This document shows positions 46,701 through 57,119 of a stretch of 64,000 nt of DNA, one piece after another; position 1 is the stretch's first letter, and each line of letters opens with the position of its first letter. Under the pieces are notes generated by a model. It was given only the letters and a program-made list of their open reading frames with translations. It searched no databases and was not told the origin of the DNA. Position numbers and translations under genes: made by a program. Origin of the DNA: Paralvinella palmiformis (taxonomy: Eukaryota > Annelida > Polychaeta > Terebellida > Alvinellidae); NCBI GenBank assembly GCA_025642065.1, contig JAODUP010000510.1, forward strand, positions 147,501-211,500, written 5' to 3'.

Positions 46701-49700
46701 ATGTATTCTTTTTGTTCAATAATGCTGGTACCCAACGAAAAGAAAATAACTTAAGCACAGAGTTTGGTGGAAATAGTAAATAAAGCTTCCTATGACCTTT
46801 AGTGGGTGGATGGTCCCACAATTCAATTTCTGGAAGTTTAGTCTTAACTAAATGCTTATTTCTCTTCATAAACATATTCATCTGTGAACAAAAATTTGCA
46901 ATAATGCCTCAAACAGAAATTTGATAAAAAGGACAAAAATCAGTATCTGTCAAAGATGTAGATTTTTACAGGAGAAACAGTCCTCGGAAATCCTATTTAA
47001 CACGAGGTCTGGGATGCCAGTGTTGTAGTGTGATAAAAATATATACAATTAGTTCATCCATGGATGAAAACATCTTCAAAGGCAAAAACTCTAATTCAAA
47101 AGTAAGATTTCCAACTGTGCAAGTGTACATTACATTAATGCTAATAGGCATATAATATCTCTCTCTCTCTATCTCTCTCTCTCTCTGTCAGTGTCACTCA
47201 TACACCATCTTCTAATAGGGTATCTATAATAATCTGTATGGTCATGCACTTTCAAAAATATACAGATTAGCTCTAAGATTGACAGAGAGATAGAGATAGA
47301 GAGAGGGAAGAGAAAATGATGATGATTGATGTTTTACGGCCACTTTTGAGCAGATGATAGGCTAAATGGGCCGAGTGACCTCCAAAGGTGATGAAGCAAA
47401 GTCAAAGATGAAACAACTTTCAGATATGCCCATGCTGAGATTCGAACATGGGTGGTAGTGATCTGTGATTCAACACACTACCAGCTAGACCACGGAGGCA
47501 GATGATAAGAGTGAAAGAGAGAACCAGTATATATGTGTCCAGTACATTCCTTCCTGCATAAAGGTGACATCTGACTGCTACAAGTACAACCTCAGTCTGG
47601 ATATCTGATATCAACTATCATGATCAACACGAGATGAACACATCCACCAAACTACAACAACACCGAGCAGCATTTACTTACCAACAGCACCAAGTCGTAA
47701 GTAGAAGCTGCCTGTGTGATTCTGGTTGCTGAGTGAGATCGTCTTTTGCCTCCACGGAAGCGTCTGATTGAGGAGGGCGTCCTCCCTTTGAGTATCCTCA
47801 ATACTCTGTTCTCTACACTGACAACAACGTGAGGTAGATGATCGAAGCAGGAAGAGGTAGACGTAGATGAGGAAGAAGATGCTCATGCCAAACAAGTAGA
47901 TATAGAAACCCTAGATTGATACAAAGAAATATCCAGGAAAAATAAAAACAACATTCAGTAATGAAATCATTTATCAGGTTAATGTTAAGACTTACTCATA
48001 ACATTGCCATCAGTAATGGGTTCTCATTATACATAACTGTTTTGATTTCGAGTAACCCAAAATGTTGTTATCTAACACTGATATAAAAACAGGAACATAC
48101 CTCAAACACTCCGATAGGAATGCTCTGAGCAAATATTTCGGCCAGTGGGAAAGATATTCCCATAACAATCAGCAACATCGCATAGAGAAAACTGAGAATG
48201 TTGAACAGGTTCTCACTGCAAGTACAGAATTTCAAAATATAATAATAATCACAAAATTTCTCTGCGCCAACATCCTCGAAAAGATTTGAGCTAAGTGGCG
48301 CAACATGTACAGGGGTTGGACAAACTCATAGTCTGGGTACAATGCAAAGTTCATCACCAAATGATCAGATGGAAAGGAAACTTAGGAAGGATAGGAGTCT
48401 GAAAAGGTGAATTTTCAAATGGTGATGGAAAGAAACTCTGCTATTTGATGACTTAACATGTTCAGAGAGTGAATTCCAAACAGTAGGGACAGCAACTGAA
48501 AAAGCATAAATCCCAGCATGAGTTTTAACCCTGGGAACAGGCAACGAGTGAAAACCAGATGAATGGAGTTCCCTGGGCTTGGCTGTTAAAGAAAGCATGG
48601 AAAATAGATATGAAGGTTCTCCAGAAGAAAGGCTCTGATAGGCAATAGTACAGAGTTTAAAAATGGTGTGAGAATGGACAGGGAGCAAATGAAGAGATTT
48701 CAGGAGTGGGACAGAATGAGAAAACTGAGGAGACCGTATGACAACTCTAGCTAAGCAGTTCTGAACACATTGAAGTTTTAGAATATTCTTAGGTGCAATG
48801 TTATATGGAAGAGAGTTGCAGTAATCAAGCACACACACACACACACACACCTGTGTAAAAGAGCTATGTGATAATTGTCAACATAAAAATATGCTGTTAT
48901 TTCCATTAAAGACCACTGCTGAATGCAGCGAGATGGCTAACGACTAAAGTAACATCGAATCATTAAGCCAAAATACTCGTACCAGGTCATGATGGTATGT
49001 TTCCATTATCCACAAAATATTGGTCACGGTCCAAATACCATCAACGGCCATTAGCACTTTCTTCACCAACTATTAATAATGATGGCTTGAGTCGTGGGCA
49101 TTAATTCAGGTCAAAGAGATCATTATCAGACAATTATCGTGAGCTATGACATTATGCACTTAAATTGACGGTATATGATAATGAGGCACTAACACGTAGA
49201 GCACCTAATTAGTGATAGCCGGAAATATAGAAGCCCAGGACTCAATTAGGCAACATCACTTTAGAAACATGTTTTATAAACGCTACTCCGCTGGAAACAA
49301 ATCCCACAATGGGATTAAAGCTGACACAAAGTCCGACTTACCTAAAATAGCCATCAAAAGTGCCAAACAATACAAAATAATTGATATTGATCCCACATAA
49401 AATGACTAGCAAATGAGTTAACGTACATAATTAGCTATCGGCAAAAGATTTAACATTTCTACAGTAAATATTTTTACTTACTGGATTTAATTAAATAATC
49501 TGCCTTTTGATAAACTTGACCATATATTAATGTGTGTGCAAGCATAATCTGCTGTTAATAATGTGTTAGGCAATATCCGTTCACATCACTTTGTAGACCA
49601 ACACCATGAAGTAATAAAGTCTGATGTTTATTTGGTGACAGGAGTACAAGAGTGAGGGTTTTACTTAATTGTAAACACAGATAATGACTGATAGCAAACA

Positions 49701-50719
49701 TCCCCACAAAGTTATGGCAATTAATTTTATTCATATCTCTGGCCAATAAAAAAGTTTTTCATATATTTCAAGCATCCTTATTGTTATTACTCATTACTCA
49801 CCTGACATATGCACCATTATCAAGAGGGCTCTGTACACTTTGGCTTGAGGGTTCTCCATTTCGCATTAGCAGTGTGGGTGGTATGGGAGACGGTGACGGC
49901 GAGGGGACTGACTGCAATACAATAACGGGCGAGCCTCTGGACGACTGATGCGAGGGTGAGGAGTGCTGATAGAGGCCGAGGCTGGCTCGCTTCTGGGGAG
50001 CGTAATGTCCCGCTGGATGAGATGAGGTAGTGGAGGTTGACAGAGGACGACTAGTACCCTGAGAGGAGGGGCCAGGTTCTGGCATATACTGGATGTATGT
50101 CCTCATGCTGTGCTGGTCCTGGGAGTGTGATAAGTCACCCTGAGTACTCTGGGTCGGGCTCTCGGTGCTCAGGCCTAAGTTGAATAATCATAACGTACAA
50201 CAAACATTTAATATGGATCTTATGATGTTACATAGTGGGTTTTCGTGAAAACATTATGATCGCACAAAGAAAACCGTGCAGTGATATGTTGTGACGTTAT
50301 GATGAGTAAAATGCGCCACCAAGCAGAATTCCAGTCAATTAACCATAAATCAAATTGACTAGCGAAATGAAGATTTAGCTCATATTTATAATAAAGTAAT
50401 TAACACTTACAAAATACAGATTATCATTGCCACTAACAATTTACCAGAATAACCTCAGAACAATAGGTAAACAAAACAAACAAACAAACAAAAAGAGTGT
50501 CATCTTTGGCACCACCTACCCGAGTCACCAGTGGCTCCCTCTTCACTAACAATAAGACGAGTTTCTACTCGACCCGAACTCGTCTGGCTCACAAGACTTT
50601 GTCGCTTACCAGTTGGCTGTCCAGCAACACCTGGATGGATTCCAGATTTTGGTGGCAAAGGTGGCCGCTGACTCGGCGCCGGGACATGGTGAGTCCGCGG
50701 CTTGGAAGTCTGCACCCAT
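40269..50719 (-). CDS. OTOP: Otopetrin-family proton channel (eight exons, 5' end incomplete)
   Basis: Otopetrins are proton-selective membrane channels that work as dimers of 12-helix subunits; known roles include sour taste and gravity sensing. The exons are listed separately; all seven introns are GT-AG and their phases match, giving 757 residues from the first visible codon to a TAG stop. Residues 1-191 are a Ser/Pro/Gln-rich, probably disordered extension. Predicted helices: TM1 195-218, TM2 230-251, TM3 299-318, TM4 331-356, TM5 373-394, TM6 479-499, TM7 539-560, TM8 578-596, TM9 611-632, TM10 640-665, TM11 683-705, TM12 715-738. Family signatures include LYAMLLIVMGISFPLAEIF (TM1), YSLIAAGILLIMWRNIG (TM6), STAQTLFIMNGLRR (TM10) and PGREFVTFLLVCNIAMWGLN (TM11). 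The start codon is in an unseen upstream exon. Residue 486 is Gln where a Glu is usual, from memory of the family. Paralogue identity cannot be set. Confidence 0.95.
41224..41337 (-). CDS. OTOP: OTOP exon 7 of those visible (start of helix 6)
   Basis: This short exon has its acceptor AG at 41339-41338 and donor GTTAGT at 41223. Phase 1 at both ends, 114 bp. It encodes YTPILLECLRYDIMGN and SPYLYPCTIQYSLIAA. The YLYP-I-YSLI motif is the diagnostic end of the N-terminal otopetrin half. Gln486 lies where Glu is usual. Confidence 0.95.
41551..41836 (-). CDS. OTOP: OTOP exon 6 of those visible (helix 5 and acidic loop)
   Basis: The acceptor AG is at 41838-41837 (TTTTCAG). The chosen donor is ACTG|GTATGTC at 41550, which gives phase 1 and joins cleanly to the next exon. 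A GC donor 17-18 bp earlier (CCTG|GCAAGT) also keeps the frame and would drop six residues, so the 3' edge could be alternative. It encodes RYKICARFGLMHMVATNICV (into helix 5) and an acidic, Asn/Ser-rich loop. Confidence 0.9.
42045..42205 (-). CDS. OTOP: OTOP exon 5 of those visible (helices 3-4)
   Basis: The acceptor AG is at 42207-42206 (CCCCACAG) and the donor GT at 42044-42043. Phase 1 in, phase 0 out. It encodes FGIGSLIHEGLMFGQQFETE and helix 4 (NLAMVTRPIAQLMFTFIQLY). It follows a 5476-bp intron, by far the largest of the gene. Confidence 0.96.
42450..43225. repeat. Minisatellite in OTOP intron, 18-bp-based (GGGACAGGACACACAGAT)
   Basis: About 775 bp built from 9-10-bp blocks (GGACACACAGA, TGGGACA, CAGGACA) that combine most often into an 18-bp unit. 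Variants with GACATGACAGG and CAGCACATGACACAC alternate irregularly. All frames are open and Cys/Val/Pro/Ser- or Thr/Gly/Gln-rich; these are artefacts. It lies 245-1020 nt upstream of the exon 5 acceptor. Confidence 0.95.
43226..44690. other. Intronic sequence
   Basis: AT-rich, with a (TA)n(CA)n microsatellite at 43728-43790 and no exon-like sequence. Confidence 0.6.
44696..44983. mobile_element. hAT-like MITE in OTOP intron
   Basis: The left end CAGGGTTCATACACATTTTG and the right end (reverse complement CAGAGTTTGCACATGTACCT) are imperfect terminal inverted repeats of the hAT type. The interior is rich in TTCCAGGACTTTCCAGG words, typical of a widespread class of non-autonomous hAT elements. 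An 8-bp duplication was not evident, so the copy is old or its ends are slightly off. Confidence 0.65.
44990..45760. other. Intronic sequence
   Basis: No exon or repeat is recognised. Confidence 0.5.
45762..45930 (+). mobile_element. SINE family S1, diverged copy in OTOP intron
   Basis: The head CACCTCCATGGTCTAACTAA and the body TTGGAGCTCACTCAGCCCAT with AAAGTGGCCATAAAACCTCA are clearly the S1 family, with many CpG-to-TpG/CpA changes. It lies antisense to the host gene. Confidence 0.8.
45935..47305. other. Intronic sequence
   Basis: No exon is recognised. There is a CT-rich tract at 47158-47188 and a GA-rich tract at 47283-47315. Confidence 0.5.
47310..47505 (-). mobile_element. SINE family S1 copy in OTOP intron
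   Basis: ATGATGATTGATGTTTTACG marks the tail junction, with body GGCTAAATGGGCCGAGTGAC and head CACTACCAGCTAGACCACGG. It lies sense to the host gene, 180 bp downstream of exon 4's donor. Confidence 0.9.
47682..47910 (-). CDS. OTOP: OTOP exon 4 of those visible (helix 2 and loop)
   Basis: The acceptor AG is at 47912-47911 and the donor GTAAGT at 47681. Phase 0 in, phase 1 out. It encodes helix 2 (GFYIYLFGMSIFFLIYVYLF), then a 45-residue loop with a cysteine cluster RCCQC (residues 257-261), and the start of helix 3. The cysteine cluster is next to the membrane and might be palmitoylated; that is inference. Confidence 0.96.
48101..48215 (-). CDS. OTOP: OTOP exon 3 of those visible (helix 1)
   Basis: The acceptor AG is at 48217-48216 (TTGCAG) and the donor GT at 48100-48099. 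Phase 2 in, phase 0 out, 115 bp. It encodes ENLFNILSFLYAMLLIVMGI followed by SFPLAEIFAQSIPIGVFE, the classic first transmembrane helix of the family. It is too short to stand out as an open frame and was found by splice sites and family pattern. Confidence 0.96.
48365..48830 (-). mobile_element. 5'-truncated LINE tail in OTOP intron (second CR1/L2-like family)
   Basis: The minus strand encodes the C-terminal end of a LINE reverse transcriptase: LDYCNSLPYNIAPKNILKLQ, QNCLARVVIRSPQFSHSVPL and YAFSVAVPTVWNSLSEHVKS. About 155 residues remain with no internal stop. It is cut off at about 48830, directly beside a (CA)n run (48831-48851). It shares only the general block order with the copy at 13.5-14.1 kb, so it is a different subfamily. 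Confidence 0.85.
48852..49801. other. OTOP intron sequence
   Basis: Non-repetitive sequence between the LINE tail and exon 2. No exon-like element is seen. Confidence 0.5.
49802..50174 (-). CDS. OTOP: OTOP exon 2 of those visible (Ser/Pro-rich region)
   Basis: The acceptor AG is at 50176-50175 and the donor GTGAGT starts at 49801. Phase 1 in, phase 2 out. It encodes residues 67-191, low-complexity and rich in Ser, Pro and Gln (SVPSPSPSPIPP). It ends just before helix 1, so it is cytoplasmic in the known otopetrin topology. Such long N-terminal tails occur in several invertebrate otopetrins. Confidence 0.93.
50520..50719 (-). CDS. OTOP: OTOP exon, first one visible (N-terminal extension)
   Basis: The acceptor AG is at 50721-50720 (TTATCCTACAG) and the donor GT at 50519-50518 (GTAGGT). 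The exon begins with one base completing a codon from an earlier exon and ends in phase 1. It encodes residues 1-66, basic and Pro-rich (VPAPSQRPPLPPKSG), with a PPLPPK motif that could bind an SH3 domain. An ATG at its first three bases is out of frame, so it is not the start. Confidence 0.85.
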
Positions 50720-50721
50720 CT

Positions 50722-51300
50722 GTAGGATAACAGAACGATATATATACATATATATATATAAAATGGTCACTTGGGGGATAACGTAATTGTCTGGATAAAG
50801 TATTATGGTCAGTTAAACGGGGAATTAACAACATCAATGTATTACACCCGAGTGTCATATATTGGTAACTGTTAAATGAATGGCTACCCGTAATATGTGG
50901 TTACACACTGGAATTGATACATTATTCAGTACCACCATCTCCTAGCTCCATCATGGTAGTCATAACGGATCACTTTGTCTATACTTGGACTAGAAATGAA
51001 TTAATCTTCTACATGTCTGACACAGTAGCTATATATCATCCTCTTATCATATTATAACTATCTGTCTGTGGATCTCTCTCTCTCTCTATCTGTGTGTGTG
51101 TGTGTGTGTGTGCTCATATTCTATATATGGTCATTTCTCTCGGACCCTGGCTGTGTTTAATCTACTGAACACACACATACACACACTGGTGATGGTGAAA
51201 ATGTCCCAACAGATACAGACAAAGCTGACAGACACAGCTTTCTAGACAGGCAGACAGACAGACAGACAGACAGACAGAGCTGCCTCTACTGACCAATAGA
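50722..51300. other. Sequence upstream of first visible OTOP exon
   Basis: Presumed intron. It holds a short TA run (50738-50760), CT and GT repeats (51068-51112), CA repeats (51173-51186) and (CAGA)n (51248-51279). Confidence 0.5.
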
Positions 51301-53065
51301 TCTACCAATCTGGATCAGCTATAAATGTGATCAGACATCGATGATTGCTTACATGGTGATTGACCAAAGTGGGCTATCAAAATCTATATCAACATCGCTC
51401 AACATTCTCCTCGTTATACGATGAGCCGTATATAAGACGGGCAGCAGTCAGCTCACAAAACAGGACTTCACCACATCACCGTGCTGCACAATCACAAAAC
51501 CCGACGCTTATATTCTATAATAGTATACAGCCAGAAAGGATGGCGATTTGACCATCACCGCCATTCTAGACCAGAAATAGACGATGACGGTATGTTTAAG
51601 TAGAGAGCTGGTTAGATTGGTGTGGGTGGATCTGACTCAGAGAGAGGGATAGAGAGAAGTCACCCTTTCAGCTGGTATGGGAATTCTGTCGTTAGCCGTC
51701 CGGGAATGTGATTCACAGAAACCGGGAAGTCCATACGGGGAAGAACGCTGAGACACGGCGTAGATACCGGGAAACAGTCACACACACACACACACTGACT
51801 GACTCAGTCTGGAAGAACTGTGACCAATTCTGGCGAAACATCTATCGTTGACTGGATCATTGTCTCCCACCCCCAAATGTAGCTAATGTTCAGTGACTTG
51901 AGCATGATTCATCAACGGAATGGAATCAGATCAGGATCGAGCTGAAGATATCAAACTTAAATACGCCACCTCCATCTACAGCCCCCCCCCCCCCACCACC
52001 CGTAACATGTTTTATATTAACCCTTTAGCCGCCACGTTTTCGGTTGTCCAGTCGACTAACTATAGGAACAAATCAATCAAGAACGTTTCCAACTGGGAAC
52101 ATATTAGACCCAAAACAGAAATAACGATCATGTTAACACAGAAGAGGCAGCAGTTCTTGATCCAGACAATCGACTCTTCTGTGGATTTAGCCGGAATATT
52201 CATTTCGGGGACGAAAACAACGAAACCTAATGAAGCCGGTTCTTTACGACGGCCCAAATCGAGGAGACGTCAAAATATTACCCACCCGTTATCTAAATAT
52301 TTATCACTAATTCCCATCTCCACCGCTACTGATACGGCATAGTTCTACACGCATGGCTAACTCCCCGGGGGTAGGGCTCGGGGTATAAAATGATACCCAA
52401 ACACGACGGCAACCCGGTCGGATGATTTCTGTCGGACAAAGGAAGTGGGGGCCGGTCGGTGTCAGGGAGCCCGATTCAGTCGTGAGTCATGCATGCAGGC
52501 TGGCGCGTTCGACGAGGATGTAGCATGCCAGGCCACTTGGTCCGAACTATCCATTGGTATCCCAGACATGGCCGTCCAGCCCTGACCCATTGTCCCAGTA
52601 TGATTTACGGTCAATGCCAGACGACTCATTAGCAATACTAAATGAGTGCGAGAGAGATTCTGGATAACGGCGGCCGGACAACGGGATCCATGTTGGCAGA
52701 TAGATCCGAGGTTCTATGTCAGTGGAGACGAGTAAGTGTTTGTGACAGTGAGTGGTGGTGATGGTGTGATGGATAAGGCGATGTGGGAGGGGGGGGAATG
52801 GGGTGATGTGGGGTGGAGTAGGCGGGATAGGGCCGGCCGGTGGGGTTGTGTTACAAGACTCGGCCAGTGACGTGTTATTTACTTATGATGACTAATGTGA
52901 TAGCGGACGAACTTCTGCTTACACACGATATTATTCACACCTAATTGTTGTTCGTTGATGAGTTGTAATTGATAACTTGGTCAAAGGTGGCATTACTGTT
53001 AGTAGTAGCAACACATTACACAACACTACTGAACCTTAGGGTCACTAGTCGAATAGTATCACACG
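51300..53065. other. CpG-richer sequence, possible 5' region of OTOP
   Basis: CpG is clearly more frequent than in the OTOP introns, notably at 51400-51560 and 52240-52860. This fits an unmethylated promoter or first exon. A TATA-like GGGGTATAAAATGATA lies at about 52380-52395 on the plus strand. A plus-strand ATG at 52690 is followed 42 bp later by a good donor (GACGA|GTAAGT). No OTOP start exon could be identified on the minus strand. A 140-codon plus frame (51920-52342) has no known domain. Confidence 0.3.
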
Positions 53066-53084
53066 CACACCCATACACATGATA

Positions 53085-54110
53085 AAGTTTTCTTATAACC
53101 GAAACTAGTCGTGCTATTTTGGGCTGAGTGAAAATACTATTATTTCTGCTATTGTCGGAGGTATTAGAATTATTATCATAATATATATTATATGTACTGA
53201 TATATATGCTTTATTTCCAGTTATAGCTGCGTTATATATGTACTAATATATAAAATTTGTTTTCTATTTAGGTAGTAGTTGTTTGATCATAATTCTGTAA
53301 GAATTATAAACATCACGAAAACCTGAGCCCACGCCTTTATTATATGTAACATAAAACACACATATACACACACACAACGGGAAACGTGTGAGGATTAGCT
53401 GTTAGGTTCGAGTAAATCATAGTATTTACTCAGGTTTGAGACGATATTTCGTTCTAGTCCAGTAATAATCCATTGTGCAGTATTGCTACTTTGTTTTTAT
53501 TTTAGCTAAATCACTTCAGTGAGTCCATACTGAGTGAGTGTACATTCTTTTGTGGTGAACAAACTGTAATGTTTGTTAACACGCTGAGGGTATATAAAAG
53601 GCCTAACTTTTCACTTAGGTTAGAGAAGAACTTCGACGTCAGACTAATCGGACGTGTACCGTTATATATAGTTCATATAGGTAGGATTTATTTAGTTATT
53701 CGAACCCAAAATAAAGCTGAGGTCAGCATCTGGGGTGTCGAGGTGTTTTGTGTGCAGGTTTCTTTTGGACCACGGGGAATTACTGTTGAATATAAACTGT
53801 GGTGTCAAAATAGTTTATGATATGTATGTAGCAAGTCACCATTGAACCACACGCACGTGTTGTTTGTTGTGAGCTGTGGTATCAAATGGTATGTTTTTAC
53901 GTGCTTCCGCTTTTTGTACGTAGCCTGCATGTAGCCGCTTTCCTGTGGGCGTGACATATTTGTCGCGTACGAAAAGCGAATTAGCTGGTTTCCACAGGCT
54001 GATGAGTAGACCAGACGCATACTTAGGTATACGCACACATCTATCAATATGTGGAGGTATGGAACATTTTATTTTTAGATTAATGTATGTATAGTTGTAT
54101 TTAGATTTAT
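53085..54110 (-). mobile_element. Interspersed repeat family R1, copy B (longer form)
   Basis: Its two ends match 6062-6430 in reverse complement (see copy A). Here an extra stretch of about 690 bp (53304-53985) lies between them. That insert has short open frames on both strands without known domains, so either it is the element's interior or an unrelated insertion. Shared end text includes CTGATGAGTAGACC-like and TCTTATAACCGAAACTAGTC. Confidence 0.65.
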
Positions 54111-54885
54111 GGAGGTAGATCTCGAAGGATGTTTAGATATGTTGATGCTCTGTGCCTGTTGCCTCTTTATATGTACCCTAAAACACACACACACACACAC
54201 AAAACAGCCCGAATACCACCAAACAGATATTTACATCCAGAAGTAGACAGTATTTCAAGTCATTAAAAAAGTACTAAATTTTAAATATTTAACCGACCAG
54301 CTTTCAGAATGTGGACGTCTCACGGATAGTGGGAGTTATTTGGAAATTCAGGACATGCTTTTTTATCCCTTTTTCAGGATCTGGGATCTTTAGGCAGAAT
54401 GCCAGACATCAGAACACACTCAACTATATCAGTATATGGGTGACAATTCTTGATTTAGCAATCAGCTACGATGACTGTTGTTTAAGACTCAACTACAGCT
54501 ATATTTTAGTTGATGTTAACTGTGAGGTTTCAACTTTACTGTTTGAGACATGTGCAAATATATAACTAAAAATTTATAAAAATATACAAAGACAAGGCTA
54601 CTGGAATTATTTTGTAGTGTGTCTAATGTTACTGTGAGTTATTGAGATTTGTGCTGACACAACGCAAATGTGGTTGTAAAGTTTGTTCAAATCATACCCT
54701 GCCAATGGTTTTAAAATGAAATTCGCTGCATTTTGAATTTTTTTCCATGAAGCTTGCACGAATCAATAAGCCTGATTAACTGATAGCACCGGATGTTTTC
54801 TTTTTTTCCCTTTTTTTTAGATAAATCCACCACGCATTTACCAAGAACGGTTATTACAAAACTTGTACCTGGATCATAAACTGTT
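54111..54885. other. Intergenic sequence
   Basis: No gene is recognised. There is a (CA)n run at 54183-54202. Confidence 0.4.
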
Positions 54886-54889
54886 GCTG

Positions 54890-55262
54890 AAATTTCAATT
54901 AATGAGTAGTTCACAAACAGTTCATAAACTTGTGGTTGATGAACCATTCGTGAATATTTCATGAATTATTCATAAACTGTTCATGGATGGCCATCTCATC
55001 AGATGCCCAATCGATTCATCAACTGATCACAGACACACATTCGTAGTGTAGTGGTTCGAGCACCAGGTCAGGGTTCGAATCAACCCTAATCTGTATGTCC
55101 CAGGTGTAACCAGCATTGAGTGTAAACAAATTACTAACTTGTTCACTCATGAACTGTTCATGAACCTGAGGTGAACTTCATGAATGATCACATAAAACAC
55201 TTCATGAGCTATTCATGAATATTTGGACATGAACTGTTCACGAATCATTCATGAAATATTCG
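54890..55262. repeat. Diverged TTCATGAAC-rich region with tRNA-like insert
   Basis: Words such as TTCATAAACTGTTCATG and ATGAACTGTTCATGAAC recur irregularly on both sides of a tRNA-like segment (about 55030-55110). The segment has an A-box-like TAGTGTAGTGGTTCGAGCAC and a B box GGGTTCGAATCAACCC. It may be an old tandem array split by a SINE, or a SINE with a palindromic tail. Confidence 0.5.
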
Positions 55263-56512
55263 CTTGGCTAACGAGCGTCTCCACCCAAAGTCTACTATCT
55301 ACTATAGTGTTTCCTCAACACAATGTATTAGATTATTAGCAGTATAGTACCTCACTGTCTTGAGTTGAATTGAGGGTTTTTTAGCCTTGGCATGGGTGAC
55401 ACATCAGGGGCATATGGGGATCGACACCAGCATAGTATGAGTGATATTCACAAATATTGCTACTGGATGTTATTTGCATGAAGTATGCAAATTCATGTTC
55501 AAATTGATATATTATTCATTAATTTAAACATTCTGGCAGAGATGTGTTGAAAAATGAATATTCATCACCACTGAAGCTAGAATAAAAAGGTCTCCATCAA
55601 TAGTTTATTCAAGTTTTATTTTATCAAATGACAGTCCAGCTTAATATTTATAATATTTATTCACTAATAAAACAGGCTCTAATTTACACTCTAATAATAT
55701 AAGCTGTCTGTCTGATCAGTACCTTCAATTGCCAGTGTGAGACCTGAGATATTGCTTCCCAGTAAACAGTATTTTAGTTAATATTTAATGTTAATCAACA
55801 TTCTGAACACTGCACCACCAACATTCAGTATTCTCTGCAGCTTTCTTTACACGTTAAACACCAATCAGTTCAAGTTATTCAAAACAGGAATTTTTGTAAC
55901 CTTCATTAAGTGATTAAATGGTTAATTTCAAATTATTAATTTTACCATTTCAAGGTTCACACCCAATTATGTTACCTGAACTGTCATACCTACACGGTGA
56001 CAATTCTTGCTATTAAACAAAGCAGTCGCGCTTTGACAGAACTTAATTTAGGTTGCAAAATAATATATTAAAGATCAATGCCCTGGCTACATTGTTGTTG
56101 CTATGGTAACATACACCGGTGTGGGAAATGTGCCTTCCCCCGAACATTAGGTTGACTAGTTTTATCCTAAGGTCTGAGGTTTTATACGTTCACTATCCAG
56201 GGCCTATGTCTCTTATCGAGATCAGGTAAGCTAAATAGTGGTTGGCCATAATGCTCACCATAGCAGCAACAGTCTAGGATCCTAGATGACAGATCTGAAC
56301 CATCCACACATACATGCTTCGTATAACACACACACACACGTGTCTCATTTGAAACCCACAAAAAGAAACCTCCATATACAGCTTAAAGCGAGTCTCACTA
56401 TAAACAGCTTCTGGTAAGATATATAACATTACTTCTAGCCACAAAATGACGCCATACAGTCATATATATTAGATATGGCTGGTTTATTATACACAAATAC
56501 CCCATGCGGAAT
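55263..56512. other. AT-rich intergenic sequence
   Basis: No gene or repeat is recognised in about 1.2 kb. Confidence 0.4.

Positions 56513-56562
<50 letters not shown>
56513..56562. repeat. (GT)n microsatellite
   Basis: A pure GT tract, followed shortly by a CA run (56571-56583) that makes it locally self-complementary. Confidence 0.95.
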
Positions 56563-56564
<2 letters not shown>

Positions 56565-56939
56565 TTACGTACACACACACACAAAATCAACCAAAGATGA
56601 ACAATATTATGGGGTAAGCTAGTATTAGTATAGTGTGCACCATCCGTGTAACTGTAAGATCGCGGTGCTCTTAATAGCGAACTATCATGATATTAAATGA
56701 CATGACAATATATCACAAACTACATAGTACTAGTAGTAGAGGGAAAGGTTAGACGTCTAATGATCTCTAACAAACAAACGAGATATAAATCAAAACGAAA
56801 CCATAAAATATCGGACTTGCTAAATCAGTGAAAAGTGAACATTTATATACAAGAAATATCACATTATACAGACAAATAAACAATAATTGTACGACTGAAT
56901 ACAACTTGGCTTTCTACTACTATCCACATAGTTTATGGT

Positions 56940-57021
56940 GCATAATTTTAAGTCCTTAGATTATACACATGTGCATATATCCATTTACATAATAAATACA
57001 TAAATGGATATGTGCGCATGC

Positions 57022-57056
<35 letters not shown>

Positions 57057-57117
57057 TGTTTTTATTTTGTCTACATTCTGAATGCAGCATTTCTAATCTA
57101 AGGACTTAAGATTATGC
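56940..57117. mobile_element. 178-bp foldback MITE containing (TA)n
   Basis: The left end GCATAATTTTAAGTCCTTAG and the right end (reverse complement GCATAATCTTAAGTCCTTAG) match over about 25 bp with one mismatch. Inside, a second inverted pair (ATATATCCATTTA / TAAATGGATATGT) and a TA tract (57025-57052) occur. There is no coding sequence. The superfamily is unclear. Confidence 0.75.
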
Positions 57118-57119
57118 CT

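Larger units (their letters stand above)
42206..47681 (-). other. Large OTOP intron (5476 bp) hosting repeats
   Basis: It splits the codon between exons 4 and 5. From low to high coordinates it contains a minisatellite (42450-43225), a TA/CA tract (43728-43790), a hAT-like MITE (44696-44983) and two SINEs (45762-45930 and 47310-47505), plus CT repeats at 47158-47188. No coding exon with family similarity is seen inside. CpG is sparse. Confidence 0.9.

Noticed and set aside
50717..50719. ATG at the start of the first visible OTOP exon as the initiator
   Set aside because: It is out of frame with the OTOP reading. A preceding polypyrimidine-like AG acceptor shows that it is an internal exon.
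51920..52342. 140-codon plus frame as a gene
   Set aside because: No known domain; it includes a C-run, and its composition resembles the surrounding non-coding sequence.
52380..52740. Plus-strand divergent gene start (TATA-like box, ATG at 52690, GTAAGT donor)
   Set aside because: Each signal alone is common by chance and no following exon with a recognisable protein was found; kept only as a note.
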